A DNA stretch of 64,000 nt from Oceanirhabdus sp. W0125-5 (GCF_027938815.1 NZ_CP115913.1:4064001-4128000), one strand, 5' to 3'; counted from the stretch's first letter, positions 36,067 to 47,413 are shown. Made by a program: numbers and translations. Notes: generated from the sequence alone by a model not told the origin.

Positions 36067-37359
36067 TTACGCTTCACCAACGAGCGTATTATCTTCAACA
36101 CTTAAAATGTTCACTTTTTCTATAGCTCCAATAATATTTTTATCACTCTTAGCATTTACTTTAAGGTAATTTTCTGTGTATCCTGTATAAATTCCCTCTG
36201 AAATTTCTTCTTCAAAAAGCACTTTTGCTTCAGTTCCTATGAATCTTTCCATGAACGTTCTTTCATTTTCATCATTAAGTTCAATAAGTCTTGCACTTCT
36301 TTCAGCTGAAACTTTTCCATCTACTTGATTTTCCATTTTAGCCGCTCTTGTCCCTGTTCTAGGTGAAAATCTGAATACATGAGTCTTCGCAAGCTTTAAA
36401 TCTTTAAGGAATTCATATGTTTTTTCGAATTCTTCATGAGTTTCACCTGGGAATCCTACTATAACATCAGTAGTTATTGCAACTGTAGGCATTACTTCTC
36501 TCAATTTCTCAACACATTCTTTATACTGCTGCGCTGTATATTTTCTATTCATACGTTTCAGTGTTTCATCGCATCCACTTTGAAGTGATAAATGGAAATG
36601 AGGACACATTTTCTTTACTTTAGCCATTCTATTAATAATATCCTCTGTAAAGAAAGTTGGATCAATCGAACCTATTCTTATTCTTTCAATCCCTTCAATC
36701 TTGTCAATATCTTCTACTATTGTCATAAGGTCTATATCTTCTTTTAAGTCCACCCCATAAGATGCAGTGTGAATACCAGATAAAATTATTTCTTTGAAAC
36801 CATTTTTACTTAACTCATTAGCTTCCTCTAGAATTAACTCTCTATCCTTACTACATACAGCCCCTCTTGCATACGGAATCAAGCAATAGGAACAAAAGTT
36901 ATTGCACCCATCTTGAATTTTAAGGAAAGCTCTAGTCTTATCGCTATACTCTTCTATTTTTAACTTTTCAAACTTATTATTTTTAAGTACATCATTAACA
37001 ACCACAAACTGCTTATGCTCATCAAGCACTCTGTTAACCCAGTACAATATCTCACTCTTATTTCTTGTTCCTAGGACAATATCAACGCCCTCAATCTCTT
37101 TAACCTCTTCAGAAGCTACTTGAGAATAACACCCAACAACAGCTACAATAGCATTTTCATTCTGTCTTTTTGCTCTTCTTATAAGCTGTCTTGATTTTTT
37201 ATCACCTGTATTTGTTACAGTACATGTATTTATTACATACACATCTGCAAATTCATCATAATCTACAACTTGGAACCCATCTTTTTTAAATATCTCAAGC
37301 ATAGCTTCAGATTCATAAACATTAACTCTGCATCCCAAGGTTGTAATAGCTACCTTCAT
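36067..37359 (-). CDS. mtaB: tRNA ct6A/t6A37 methylthiotransferase MtaB
   Basis: 430 residues. The N-terminal UPF0004 domain has the three auxiliary-cluster cysteines (TLGCRVNVYE, NTCTVT, VVGCYSQ). The radical SAM core has DGCNNFCSYCLIPYARG near 149-165. A C-terminal TRAM domain follows. It converts t6A37 to ms2t6A37 in tRNAs decoding ANN codons. Its start follows the rsmE stop with no gap. Confidence 0.94.
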   Translation of the reverse strand: MKVAITTLGCRVNVYESEAMLEIFKKDGFQVVDYDEFADVYVINTCTVTNTGDKKSRQLIRRAKRQNENAIVAVVGCYSQVASEEVKEIEGVDIVLGTRNKSEILYWVNRVLDEHKQFVVVNDVLKNNKFEKLKIEEYSDKTRAFLKIQDGCNNFCSYCLIPYARGAVCSKDRELILEEANELSKNGFKEIILSGIHTASYGVDLKEDIDLMTIVEDIDKIEGIERIRIGSIDPTFFTEDIINRMAKVKKMCPHFHLSLQSGCDETLKRMNRKYTAQQYKECVEKLREVMPTVAITTDVIVGFPGETHEEFEKTYEFLKDLKLAKTHVFRFSPRTGTRAAKMENQVDGKVSAERSARLIELNDENERTFMERFIGTEAKVLFEEEISEGIYTGYTENYLKVNAKSDKNIIGAIEKVNILSVEDNTLVGEA

Positions 37360-38121
37360 TTATAAAATTCCTCCTAAGTCTCCTAATTCATACATAATAA
37401 TACTTAATGCTGTAAAACCTGCAGTCTCAGTTCTTAATATTCTTTTACCAAGAGTAACAATTTTACATCCTTCTTCTGTGAGTTTATCTATCTCTTCTTC
37501 TTCAAACCCACCTTCTGGACCTATAATTATAGCGATTTTTTCAATATTTTCAATAGAATTATTATCTCTTAATTCTTTAAAAACTCCTTTAAGTCCAAAG
37601 TTTTCTTTGTTTTCATAAGGAACTACAACAAGATCATATTCTTTTAGACTCTCCAATAATTTAGAGAATTCTTTAGGTTCACTAATTTCAGGTATAAGAG
37701 TTCTCTTACTCTGTTTACATGCTTCTAGAGTAATCCTTCTCCATCTTTCAAGCTTCTTATCCCAATTTCCTTTTTCAACAACTACTCTTTCAGTCATAAC
37801 TGGCGTAACACTATTGATTCCTAATTCAGTACACTTCTGACATATTAAATCCATCTTTGTACTCTTAGGCATACCTTGAAATAAATCAACCTGCACAGGG
37901 CTTTCGTTGTTTATTTCAAGTTCTTTAATAATACTGGCTAAGACTTGCTTTTTATTTACTTCTGTAAGCTCACAAAGGAACTCTTGACCTATAAGATTAT
38001 TAACAACTACCTCATCGCCAACTTTTAATCTTAACACTTTAAAAATATGTTTGACATCTTCGCCTTCTATTTGAACCACGTTATCAATTATATCTTTATT
38101 CTCTACAAAAAACTTGTGCAT
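37360..38121 (-). CDS. rsmE: 16S rRNA (uracil(1498)-N(3))-methyltransferase RsmE
   Basis: 253 residues. A PUA-like N-terminal domain is followed by a SPOUT methyltransferase domain with the knot motifs IIGPEGGFEEEEI near 202-214 and LGKRILRTETA near 228-238. The ATG at 38121 has AAAGGGG 11 bases upstream and gives the usual short N-terminus (MHKFFVE). The gene follows prmA in the conserved prmA-rsmE-mtaB order. Confidence 0.92.
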   Translation of the reverse strand: MHKFFVENKDIIDNVVQIEGEDVKHIFKVLRLKVGDEVVVNNLIGQEFLCELTEVNKKQVLASIIKELEINNESPVQVDLFQGMPKSTKMDLICQKCTELGINSVTPVMTERVVVEKGNWDKKLERWRRITLEACKQSKRTLIPEISEPKEFSKLLESLKEYDLVVVPYENKENFGLKGVFKELRDNNSIENIEKIAIIIGPEGGFEEEEIDKLTEEGCKIVTLGKRILRTETAGFTALSIIMYELGDLGGIL

Positions 38122-38137
38122 ATCAACTTTCACCCCT

Positions 38138-39076
38138 TTATTTCGCTATAATAGAGCACCATTCTCCATCTATAATTATATCAACTATGTCAAATCCACA
38201 TTCTTCTAATTTATTCTTTACTTCTTCAGATCTAACTACTAATATTCCAGATGAAATAAATACTCCATCTTCCTTCATAAATGCTCTAACTTGCTCCCCA
38301 AGAAGCATAACTATATCAGCCATTATATTGGCAACTACTATGTCAGCCTTCCCTTTAACCACTTCCATAAGGTTACCATATAAAATTTCTACATTATCAA
38401 TATTATTTAACTTAACATTTCTCTTAGCTGATTCTACAGCAATCTCATCAAGATCTACACCTACTGCCTTTTTAGCGCCTAACTTACTTGCTGCAATTGA
38501 AAGTATACCTGAACCTGTTCCTATATCAAAAACAACACTATCTTCGTTTACATGCTTCTCTAAAGCTCTTAAACACAATCTTGTTGTTTCATGGGTTCCT
38601 GTTCCAAAAGCCATTCCTGGATCCATCTCAAGAACAAGTTCATTCCCCTTAGCTGTATACTCTTCCCACTGAGGTTTAACAACTATTCTATCACTTATCT
38701 TAGTTGGCTTATAATATTTCTTCCATGTGTTCTCCCAATCTTCCTGGTTAACCTTCTCACTTAATACTTTTCCTCTTCCAATATCAAATCCATAGTTCTT
38801 TAATTCTTTAACACCTTTAGTTATATATTCTAAATGCTTAGAGAAATTTTCATCATCTTCAAAATATCCTTTTATTATTGCTGAGTCTTCCATCTCAAGA
38901 AGAGAATCTTCAAAATAATCATAACTTGTTGCAGTCTTATTAGCTTTAATTTCCTTTATCTCTTCAACATCCATTATAGAAACTCCCTGTAATCCACAAG
39001 TGTAAAATAATCCACTCACAGGTTCAACAGCTTCTGATGATGTAAGTACCGTTATTTCCATCCATTCTTTGTTCAT
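38138..39076 (-). CDS. prmA: Ribosomal protein L11 methyltransferase PrmA
   Basis: 312 residues. The N-terminal substrate-recognition domain (to about 110) precedes a Rossmann methyltransferase domain with MAFGTGTHETT near 172-182 and VFDIGTGSGILSIAA near 197-211, then VVANIMADI near 251. It trimethylates L11. TTAGGAG lies 8 bases before the ATG. In most Firmicutes it directly follows dnaJ; here a plus-strand ABC operon and a repeat lie between. Confidence 0.94.
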   Translation of the reverse strand: MNKEWMEITVLTSSEAVEPVSGLFYTCGLQGVSIMDVEEIKEIKANKTATSYDYFEDSLLEMEDSAIIKGYFEDDENFSKHLEYITKGVKELKNYGFDIGRGKVLSEKVNQEDWENTWKKYYKPTKISDRIVVKPQWEEYTAKGNELVLEMDPGMAFGTGTHETTRLCLRALEKHVNEDSVVFDIGTGSGILSIAASKLGAKKAVGVDLDEIAVESAKRNVKLNNIDNVEILYGNLMEVVKGKADIVVANIMADIVMLLGEQVRAFMKEDGVFISSGILVVRSEEVKNKLEECGFDIVDIIIDGEWCSIIAK

Positions 39077-39172
39077 ATGTAACACTCCTAATTCTATTTT
39101 GATTAATAATTTGCTTTAGTTTTTCTTATTAATAGAGAAACTTCGTGAACTAGCGAAGCTAGTTTTAAAATA

Positions 39173-39420
39173 AATGTATAATGGATAATTGATAATGTAT
39201 AATGATGGATGTTTCTGCATACGCAGAAACTACATTTTATTGGTCTTTAGAACAATAGTTTTTGACTCGTTTTGTCTTAAGACAAAATATTGTATATAAA
39301 ATACAAAGTTTCATAGCAAATGAAACAAGTAATCCTATCATTGACCAATGACAATATAATTATAATTTCTCGGAGAGAAATGTCCTTCATTATACATTCT
39401 ACATTATCAATTATACATTT
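39173..39420 (+). repeat. Family A palindromic repeat, copy A7
   Basis: Full-length copy in the 677-bp gap 39077-39753 between divergent prmA and the GntR gene; it is the one long copy not at a gene 3' end. Arms AATGTATAATGGATAATTGA and CAATTATACATT, with TATAATGATGG/TTCATTATACATT inside. The rest of the gap is AT-rich up to the regulator promoter. Confidence 0.9.
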
Positions 39421-39659
39421 CGTTTCTGAAGCACAATAGTTTCTTATTACGTATCATCGTTCATTTCTCTATTAATATTCGCTTTCCCAAGGAAACATAT
39501 TTAATACATCTCTATGTATTATAATTCATATCCAAAATAAAGCCAAGAAAAACAAATTAATATAAATTAATATAGCTACTTGTGAAAATATTTTCTTATG
39601 AAATTCAACTAAATTTTTAAATCAGCTATAAGTTGCTTCAATTTATTTATTGTATTTTA

Positions 39660-39688
39660 TTGACATTTTTGTTAATTAAATGTCTAAT
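39660..39688 (+). promoter_or_regulatory. Promoter of the YtrA-type ABC operon
   Basis: TTGACA (39660-39665), 17 bases, TCTAAT (39683-39688). Just downstream, GTGTGTTGTGTATATGGTGT (39690-39709) is a GT-rich stretch in the place where a YtrA-type repressor usually binds its own promoter. Confidence 0.6.
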
Positions 39689-39753
39689 GTGTGTTGTGTA
39701 TATGGTGTGTATGCACTAGATTAACAGTTAAAAACAAACAAAGGGGATTGCTA

Positions 39754-40137
39754 ATGAAAATTATTGTTTCAAATGTTTCTGAACAGCCTTTATATCAGCA
39801 AATAAAAGATCAAATAAAATCCGCGATACTTCAAGGGGAATTAAAAGAAGGAGAATTGCTTCCTTCAATCAGAGGGCTGGCAAACGATTTACACGTAAGT
39901 GTTCTTACCACTAGAAGAGTCTATGACGAACTTGAAACCGAAGGTTTCATTACAACTAAAGTAGGAAAAGGTTCATTTGTAGCTTCAGAAAACCTTGAGC
40001 TTTTACAAGAATCCAAACGACGTATGGTTGAAGTACAACTTACAGAGGCATGGAAAACTGCGCAATCGCTTGGAATTTCTAAAAATGAACTTTATTCCAT
40101 GATGGATTTATTATTTGTAGAGGAGGATACGAAATGA
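39754..40137 (+). CDS. GntR-family (YtrA subfamily) transcriptional regulator
   Basis: 127 residues. The winged helix-turn-helix covers about 10-75 (PLYQQIKDQIKSAILQGEL, LLPSIRGLANDLHVSVLTTRRVYDELETEGFI). A short dimerisation tail takes the place of a ligand domain, which is typical of YtrA. These repressors control the ABC operon they head. The ATG has AAAGGGG upstream. Its stop overlaps the ABC ATPase start by 4 bp. Confidence 0.9.
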   Translation: MKIIVSNVSEQPLYQQIKDQIKSAILQGELKEGELLPSIRGLANDLHVSVLTTRRVYDELETEGFITTKVGKGSFVASENLELLQESKRRMVEVQLTEAWKTAQSLGISKNELYSMMDLLFVEEDTK

Positions 40138-41000
40138 ACAAGATTTTAGAAGTAAAGGGACTAAAAAAAGATTTTGATACCTTTTGCTTGGATAATGTAA
40201 GTTTTTCATTACGCGAAGGATGCATTACTGGTTTTATTGGTATAAACGGAGCTGGTAAAACCACAACCATAAAATCAATTCTTGGTTTAGTGTTAAAAGA
40301 TGCAGGAAGTATTAAATTATTTGGAAAAGATATTCATAAAAATGAAGGTGAATTAAAGAATCATATAGGCTTAGTTCTTGATGAAGGATATTTTTATGAA
40401 GATATGACAGTGAAAGAAATGAAGAGTGTTATTGCTCCTGCATATTCAAATTGGGATGAATCAATTTTTAAAAGCTATATAAAACTCTTTCAGTTACAAC
40501 TCAACCAGAAAATATCAACCTTGTCTAAAGGTATGAGAATGAAATTTGCTCTAGCTTTAGCACTTTCTCATCATGCAGACTTATTAATTATGGATGAGCC
40601 TACAAGCGGACTTGACCCATTAGTTCGCAGTGAGTTAATGAATATACTTTTGGAGTTTATGAAAGAAGATGGTAAAAGCGTATTTTTCTCCACTCATATT
40701 ACCTCTGACTTGGATAAAGTAGCTGATGAGCTAATTCTTATTGATAAGGGTAAAATCATATTAAGAGATGAGAAAGATGTATTATTAGACACACACGGCT
40801 TTGTTAAGGGTGATAAAAAGATGCTTAATACCCACACCAGAAAACTATTTCTAGCATTAAACGAAACTGAATATTGCTTTGAAGGTGTGACTAACAATAA
40901 AAATGCTGTACGTGAACAAATGAATGGAGTTTTAATTGAAAGACCATCTATTGAGAATATCATGCTGTCATATATAGGAGGTAATAATGATGTTGCTTAA
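40134..41000 (+). CDS. ABC transporter ATP-binding protein
   Basis: 288 residues. Walker A GINGAGKTT near 37-45, signature LSKGMRMKFALAL near 133-145, Walker B LLIMDEP near 153-159 and the switch His in STHITSD near 187. It belongs to the drug/antibiotic exporter group that pairs with ABC-2 permeases and YtrA regulators. The substrate may be a peptide antibiotic or wall-active compound, by analogy only. Confidence 0.92.
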   Translation: MNKILEVKGLKKDFDTFCLDNVSFSLREGCITGFIGINGAGKTTTIKSILGLVLKDAGSIKLFGKDIHKNEGELKNHIGLVLDEGYFYEDMTVKEMKSVIAPAYSNWDESIFKSYIKLFQLQLNQKISTLSKGMRMKFALALALSHHADLLIMDEPTSGLDPLVRSELMNILLEFMKEDGKSVFFSTHITSDLDKVADELILIDKGKIILRDEKDVLLDTHGFVKGDKKMLNTHTRKLFLALNETEYCFEGVTNNKNAVREQMNGVLIERPSIENIMLSYIGGNNDVA

Positions 41001-41637
41001 TCTTGTGAAAAAAGATTTTGTACTTGCAAAAAAATATTTGTTAGTTTCCTTTATTTTTACAGTTGGAATACCCCTCTTTATAACTACTAAAATAAATTTT
41101 AATACTGGAGGTTTTTTAGAATTTTTTATTACAGTAATTTATATTGAGTATATGTTATTCAATACAGTATCTATGTCCGAAGATAAATATAAAGGCTCCG
41201 CACTACTTTGTACAACTCCATATACACGAAATAGATTAGTAAAAGCTAAATACTTATTTATCTTGGTAATTTTTCTTTCAATCTATATTATATATACAAT
41301 TACAGCAATTCTAGCACCCTTAAGTATAGCTAATCTAAGTATTGTTACTGTTGGGAGGGTCCTTTTAATCACAAGTATTTTTTGGGGAATTCTTATACCG
41401 ATTCAATATCAGTTTGGTTATGAAAAAACAAAATATATTGGATTTTGTTTTATTTTTATATCGCCTTTTGTAGTCCCTTATATAATAACATGTCTACAAT
41501 CCAATAATATTAGTCTTAACCTTACACTTCCTTTTCCTCAAATTCTTCAAGATTTACTACCATACTTAATAGCACTTGTATTCGGATATATATCTATGCT
41601 TATTTCTATACACATTTATTCAAAGAAAAACTTATAA
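40987..41637 (+). CDS. ABC-2 type transporter permease
   Basis: 216 residues with six predicted membrane helices (about 18-35, 45-60, 85-108, 115-135, 150-168, 188-208) and no soluble domain. The frame overlaps the ATPase gene by 14 bp with GGAGG five bases before the ATG. It forms the membrane half of the exporter with the preceding gene. Confidence 0.85.
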   Translation: MMLLNLVKKDFVLAKKYLLVSFIFTVGIPLFITTKINFNTGGFLEFFITVIYIEYMLFNTVSMSEDKYKGSALLCTTPYTRNRLVKAKYLFILVIFLSIYIIYTITAILAPLSIANLSIVTVGRVLLITSIFWGILIPIQYQFGYEKTKYIGFCFIFISPFVVPYIITCLQSNNISLNLTLPFPQILQDLLPYLIALVFGYISMLISIHIYSKKNL

Positions 41638-41684
41638 GAAAATATTAATAATCTTTAATAATAAAAGTATTAGGAGGTACGGAT

Positions 41685-41765
41685 ATGGGATTACTTAAAT
41701 TTATTGCAGCTTTTATTGTATTATTCTTTTTGTTTAGAGGAATAAGGAAATTACTTAAAATATAA
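41685..41765 (+). CDS. 26-residue hydrophobic peptide downstream of the ABC operon
   Basis: MGLLKFIAAFIVLFFLFRGI.. and six more residues: a single membrane helix with a basic C-terminal tail (RGIRKLLK). TAGGAGG lies 7 bases before the ATG, a strong ribosome site for so short a frame. It is 47 bp after the permease stop in the same direction. It may be a small membrane subunit or regulator of the transporter, or a stress peptide. I know no named family for it. Confidence 0.6.
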   Translation: MGLLKFIAAFIVLFFLFRGIRKLLKI

Positions 41766-41861
41766 ATCCTTTTTTTCAAAAAAAAACATTATAACTTAAT
41801 GGCAAATATGTTTATAATCACAAATTATCTATCACTAATTATTCAACTATAAATACTTGTA

Positions 41862-41895
41862 CTTTTTCAACATTATTTTAAAAAAGAGAACTATA
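41862..41895. repeat. Family B fragment
   Basis: TTTTTCAACATTATTTTAAAAAAGAG matches the right arm of copies B1 and B2; the left arm is missing. Confidence 0.55.
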
Positions 41896-41910
41896 TGTAT
41901 CTTTTGATAC

Positions 41911-41943
41911 AATAAAAAGCTTCTGCCCACAAGGCAGAAGCTT
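41911..41943 (-). terminator. Terminator of the dnaJ operon
   Basis: AAGCTTCTGCC, TTGT, GGGCAGAAGCTT (one unpaired base) then TTTATTG on the minus strand. Next to it, TTCATTCTCAATTCTCAATT (41946-41965) is a remnant of a family A arm. Confidence 0.8.
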
Positions 41944-41969
41944 CCTTCATTCTCAATTCTCAATTTGCT

Positions 41970-43094
41970 TTACTTAAAGATATTCTTAAAGAATCCTTTT
42001 TTCTCTTCATCAGATCCATTGTATTCTTCACCAGAAGCCTCCATATACATCTTAAGAGCTTCTTTTTGCTTTTCATTAAGCTTTTTAGGAACATCTACAA
42101 TGATCTTAACAAATTGATCACCACGACCTCTTCCATTAACAACAGGCACACCTTTACCTCTTAATCTGAAGACTGTACCAGATTGTGTTCCAGCAGGAAC
42201 ATTATAAGTTACATCTCCATCAACTGTAGGAACATCAAGTGATACTCCTAGAACAGCTTTAGGGAAAGAAATGTGTTCTTCTATATGGATATCATATCCC
42301 TTTCTATCAAACACCTTAGAAGGAGCAACTCTGATATTTACATATAAATCACCATTAGGTCCACCATTCGTACCTGGTTCACCTTGTCCTCTTAACGGCA
42401 TTACATTACCAGTATCTACACCTGCAGGTATTTTAACTGAAATTGTTTTTTTCTTCTTTACTTTACCTGAACCATGACATTTTACACATGGAGATTCAAT
42501 AATCTTACCTTTTCCATGACACTTGCTACATGTAGTCTGAGTTGAGAATGATCCAAAAGCAGTATTAGCTCTTTGCATAACTACCCCGCTACCACCACAA
42601 ACATCACATGTTTTTGCTGATGTTCCTGGAGTTGCTCCACTACCATTACAAGTATCGCAATTCTCATGTTTATTGATTGTAATATCTTTTTCTACACCAA
42701 AAACAGCTTCTTCAAAAGTAAGATTAATTCTTGTTTCTATATCAGCACCTTTTCTTGGAGCGTTAGGATTACTTCTACCACCGAATCCTCCTCTACCGCC
42801 AAAAATATCACCAAATATATCACCTAAATCACCAAAATCGAATCCGCCGCCGCCGAATCCTCCAAAACCACCATCAAAATCTACTGTTCCATATTTATCG
42901 AATTTTGATCTTTTCTCTGGATCTGAAAGCACCTGATATGCTTCGTTTATCTCTTTAAACTTTTCTTCAGCTTCTTTATCATCTGGATTTCTATCTGGGT
43001 GATATTTTAAAGCCAGTTTTTTAAAAGCTCTTTTGATATCCGCTTCACTTGCATCTTTCTCAACCCCAAGAACTTTATAGTACTCTTTCGACAT
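41970..43094 (-). CDS. dnaJ: Chaperone DnaJ
   Basis: 374 residues. J domain with the HPD motif ([10 protein letters not shown] near 32-41), a long Gly/Phe-rich linker ([15 protein letters not shown]..), four CxxCxGxG zinc repeats ([32 protein letters not shown]) and C-terminal substrate domains. It is the co-chaperone that stimulates DnaK ATPase. The ATG gives the standard [10 protein letters not shown]; a TTG three codons earlier is closer to GGTGG. Confidence 0.96.
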   Translation of the reverse strand: MSKEYYKVLGVEKDASEADIKRAFKKLALKYHPDRNPDDKEAEEKFKEINEAYQVLSDPEKRSKFDKYGTVDFDGGFGGFGGGGFDFGDLGDIFGDIFGGRGGFGGRSNPNAPRKGADIETRINLTFEEAVFGVEKDITINKHENCDTCNGSGATPGTSAKTCDVCGGSGVVMQRANTAFGSFSTQTTCSKCHGKGKIIESPCVKCHGSGKVKKKKTISVKIPAGVDTGNVMPLRGQGEPGTNGGPNGDLYVNIRVAPSKVFDRKGYDIHIEEHISFPKAVLGVSLDVPTVDGDVTYNVPAGTQSGTVFRLRGKGVPVVNGRGRGDQFVKIIVDVPKKLNEKQKEALKMYMEASGEEYNGSDEEKKGFFKNIFK

Positions 43095-43209
43095 CTCTAG
43101 CAATTCACCACCTAAAATTAGTTTCTAACTTAATATATATCAAGCTCTTTAACAAATACATGTGTGTGGTACAAGACCACACACATTATATTACTATATC
43201 ATATTTATG

Positions 43210-43321
43210 TTTAACCTACAAAAGTTTTAGTTCAATTTCATATACAATATATAATGTCAGAGGGATTCCATCTGCACTATATATTGTATATGATTTAAAT
43301 GAACTTACTTTTTAGGTTAAA
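43210..43321. repeat. 112-bp inverted repeat between dnaK and dnaJ
   Basis: Left arm TTTAACCTA, AGTTCA, TCATATACAATATATA; right arm TATATATTGTATATGA, TGAACT, TAGGTTAAA; loop around GGGATTCCA. The arms are about 50 bases each with few mismatches. It begins 6 bases after the dnaK stop codon. A second short hairpin (TGTGTGTGG, TACAAGA, CCACACACA at 43163-43187) lies between it and dnaJ. In mRNA these would separate dnaK from dnaJ by two stable stems. Confidence 0.8.
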
Positions 43322-43326
43322 TCATA

Positions 43327-45189
<1,863 letters not shown>

Positions 45190-45274
45190 TTACCTCCTAA
45201 TTTTCCTGTTTTCAATTTGTAATTATCTAATTCAATATTATTTTAAAAATTTAATTGCTATTTATATTTATTAG

Positions 45275-45928
45275 CTAGTTAGCTACTTTTACCATGCTAT
45301 ATCTTAGAACTTTTTCTCCTCTAATATATCCTTTTTGGAATACTTCAACTATTTCACTTGGACCATAATTCTCATCAACCACATGCATTACTGCTTCATG
45401 AAAATTCGGGTCAAATTTTTCTGATGTGTTAATTTCCTTAATGCCTAACTTTTCTAGTGAAGAGTTGAACTGCTTCAATGTCATTTCTACACCTTGTTTA
45501 AGTGAACTATCTTCTTGAGTAAGATCTAAAGCTCTTTCCAGATTATCAACCACAGGGAATATCTCCTTAAGAACATCTGAACAAGCATCAGTATATAGTT
45601 GTTCTTTTTCTCTAACAGTTCTCTTTCTAAAGTTATCATACTCAGCAGTAGTTCTAATATGTGTATCTTGTACTGCTTTTAGTTTATTGTTTAAAAGATT
45701 AATTTCTTCTAAATTCTTATCATTCTCTTCCTTAAGTTTAGCGTATTTTTTTCCCATGTCATCTTCGTCCATTTCTTCAAATTCAAGATCTTCATTCTTT
45801 TCACTTTCTTCAAGTGTTTCTTCAACTTGATTTTCTTCTTGTTCATCTACTACTTCACAATTCTCATTAGTTTCAAACTCTTTTTCAATTTCTTCACAAA
45901 CATTATTCTCTTTTGAATTCTTTTCCAC
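45275..45928 (-). CDS. grpE: Nucleotide exchange factor GrpE
   Basis: 217 residues. A long acidic N-terminus (first 65 residues mostly Glu/Asp/Asn) and coiled coil precede the GrpE core (RTTAEYDNFRKRTVREKEQ, then VVDNLERAL, FDPNFHEAVMHV, KGYIRGEKVLRYSMVKV). It releases ADP from DnaK. It follows hrcA by 21 bp. Confidence 0.96.
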   Translation of the reverse strand: MEKNSKENNVCEEIEKEFETNENCEVVDEQEENQVEETLEESEKNEDLEFEEMDEDDMGKKYAKLKEENDKNLEEINLLNNKLKAVQDTHIRTTAEYDNFRKRTVREKEQLYTDACSDVLKEIFPVVDNLERALDLTQEDSSLKQGVEMTLKQFNSSLEKLGIKEINTSEKFDPNFHEAVMHVVDENYGPSEIVEVFQKGYIRGEKVLRYSMVKVAN

Positions 45929-45949
45929 AACTATTCCTCCATCTCATTA

Positions 45950-47017
45950 TCATTGATTATCGTAGTCATCAGAAGATTCACTTCCATAAGTTGTCTTTAT
46001 ATTAATATTTAATTCATTGACAATCTCATTTAATGTAGCTATTACCTTTTCATAATTCATTCTTCTTGGACCAACCACACCAATGGATCCCAAGTTTCTT
46101 CCACCGATTTTATAATTAGCAGTTATAACAGTACAATCTTTAACACCTTCAACATAATTTTCAGTTCCAATTGTTATTGATACATTATTATCCTCGACTT
46201 CAGGACTTTTAATGAGAGCTTTTAAACTTTCTTCATCACTAAATAGATTTAGAAAAGCCTTTGCTCTATCAACATTTTGGAATTGAGGATAATCCAGTAT
46301 ATTTGAAGATCCTTCAGTATAAACCTTTGATGGTTCAATACTCTTTAAACTCTTATAAAGAGCAGGTATAAGTGCCTTAAAGATTTCCTCATAATCTAAT
46401 AAATCGTTCTGTAAGTTATTTATAACTTCAAGATCAATATCATCAATAGTTAATCCCACAAGTCTTAGATTAAGCAATCTATTTATCTTTTCTATGATTT
46501 TTTCATCAATATAATCAGTAACACTTATAACATTATTTCTTATAAGTCCACTATCAGTTACAAACACCATCAAAACATTTTGTTCATCTATTTGTAGTAT
46601 TTGAACTCTTTTTATAAAGCTCTTTCTTACAGAAGGTGCTTTAACAAAAGTTGCTAACTTTGTGATTTTAGAAAGCACAATAGTTGCCTCTTTTACCAAC
46701 CTATCCACTTCATAAATAGCTGACGATAACATTCTATTTTTAATCATCATCTCTTCTTCAACAGGAAGCCTTTGAATACTCATAAGTTTATCAACATAAA
46801 GTCTATATCCTTTATCAGAAGGAATTCTTCCTGAAGAACTATGTAGATGCTCTAAGTATCCCATTTCCTCTAAATCAGCCATTTCATTTCTTATTGTTGC
46901 TGAACTGATACCTATATCATATTTTTTGGCCAATGTTCTGGAACCTACAGGTTCTCCTGTTTCGATATAATCCTTAATGATGGCCTCTAAAATCTTAAGT
47001 TTTCTTTCACTTAACAT
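45950..47017 (-). CDS. hrcA: Heat-inducible transcription repressor HrcA
   Basis: 355 residues. The winged helix N-terminus (LKILEAIIKDYIETGEPVGS, SSATIRNEMADLEEMGYLEH) and the GAF-like and dimerisation domains are present (ILDYPQFQN, IGVVGPRRMNYEKV). It represses this operon by binding CIRCE. The ATG at 47017 follows AAAGAGGTGG; the longer frame would start inside the CIRCE element and is rejected. Confidence 0.96.
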   Translation of the reverse strand: MLSERKLKILEAIIKDYIETGEPVGSRTLAKKYDIGISSATIRNEMADLEEMGYLEHLHSSSGRIPSDKGYRLYVDKLMSIQRLPVEEEMMIKNRMLSSAIYEVDRLVKEATIVLSKITKLATFVKAPSVRKSFIKRVQILQIDEQNVLMVFVTDSGLIRNNVISVTDYIDEKIIEKINRLLNLRLVGLTIDDIDLEVINNLQNDLLDYEEIFKALIPALYKSLKSIEPSKVYTEGSSNILDYPQFQNVDRAKAFLNLFSDEESLKALIKSPEVEDNNVSITIGTENYVEGVKDCTVITANYKIGGRNLGSIGVVGPRRMNYEKVIATLNEIVNELNINIKTTYGSESSDDYDNQ

Positions 47018-47033
47018 ATTTACCACCTCTTTA

Positions 47034-47060
47034 TTAGCACTCACCAGCACCGAGTGCTAA
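47034..47060 (-). promoter_or_regulatory. CIRCE operator
   Basis: TTAGCACTC, nine bases, GAGTGCTAA: an exact match to the CIRCE consensus, 17 bases before the hrcA start. It is the only CIRCE in the window, so the whole hrcA-dnaJ operon should respond to it. Confidence 0.97.
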
Positions 47061-47073
47061 TGACTATAAATAA

Positions 47074-47102
47074 AAATTACCACTAAATGATTTATAAGTC
47101 AA
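47074..47102 (-). promoter_or_regulatory. Probable promoter of hrcA operon
   Basis: TTGACT (47097-47102), 17 bases, TAATTT (47074-47079) on the minus strand. The start would fall near 47067, placing CIRCE at about +7 to +33, as expected for HrcA blockage. The -10 box is imperfect. Confidence 0.45.
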
Positions 47103-47295
47103 ATTCATATTTTTTGTTTTTAAATTATTTTTCTTCTTCTATCTTCATTTTCTTAAAATATCTCTTTATTTATATAAATTTCTTGAATTTACTCTATTTT
47201 TCTAATATATTTGTAATTTTATTTATTATAAGCATGATTTTAAGCCATTTTGCAGAAATATTAACCAAATGTAAACTTTTTATGAGTATTAATTA

Positions 47296-47398
47296 AAAAG
47301 ATGGTTCTGACCTAAGTCAGAACCATCCATCATTAAAATTAAAATTTCTCGAAGAGAAATGTCAATCATTCTCCATTCTCAATTATCCATTATACATT
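47296..47398 (+). repeat. Family A repeat with internal deletion, copy A8, also terminator of hemW
   Basis: Retains the first hairpin (GGTTCTGAC/GTCAGAACC, 47303-47324), the ATTTCTC/GAGAAAT hairpin and the right arm (ATTCTCCATTCTCAATTATC). On the minus strand the first hairpin is followed by ATCTTTTTAATT and can terminate hemW transcripts. The remainder of the gap 47103-47295 is AT-rich with no gene I can support. Confidence 0.75.
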
Positions 47399-47413
47399 TG
47401 GAGAAAGCACGTT

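Noticed and set aside
42673..42936. Proline-rich plus-strand frame
   Set aside because: It is the antisense of the Gly-rich linker of DnaJ.
47087..47296. 69-codon hydrophobic plus-strand frame upstream of hrcA
   Set aside because: Its Phe/Leu/Ile/Tyr bias follows from T-rich DNA; no ribosome site or family pattern.
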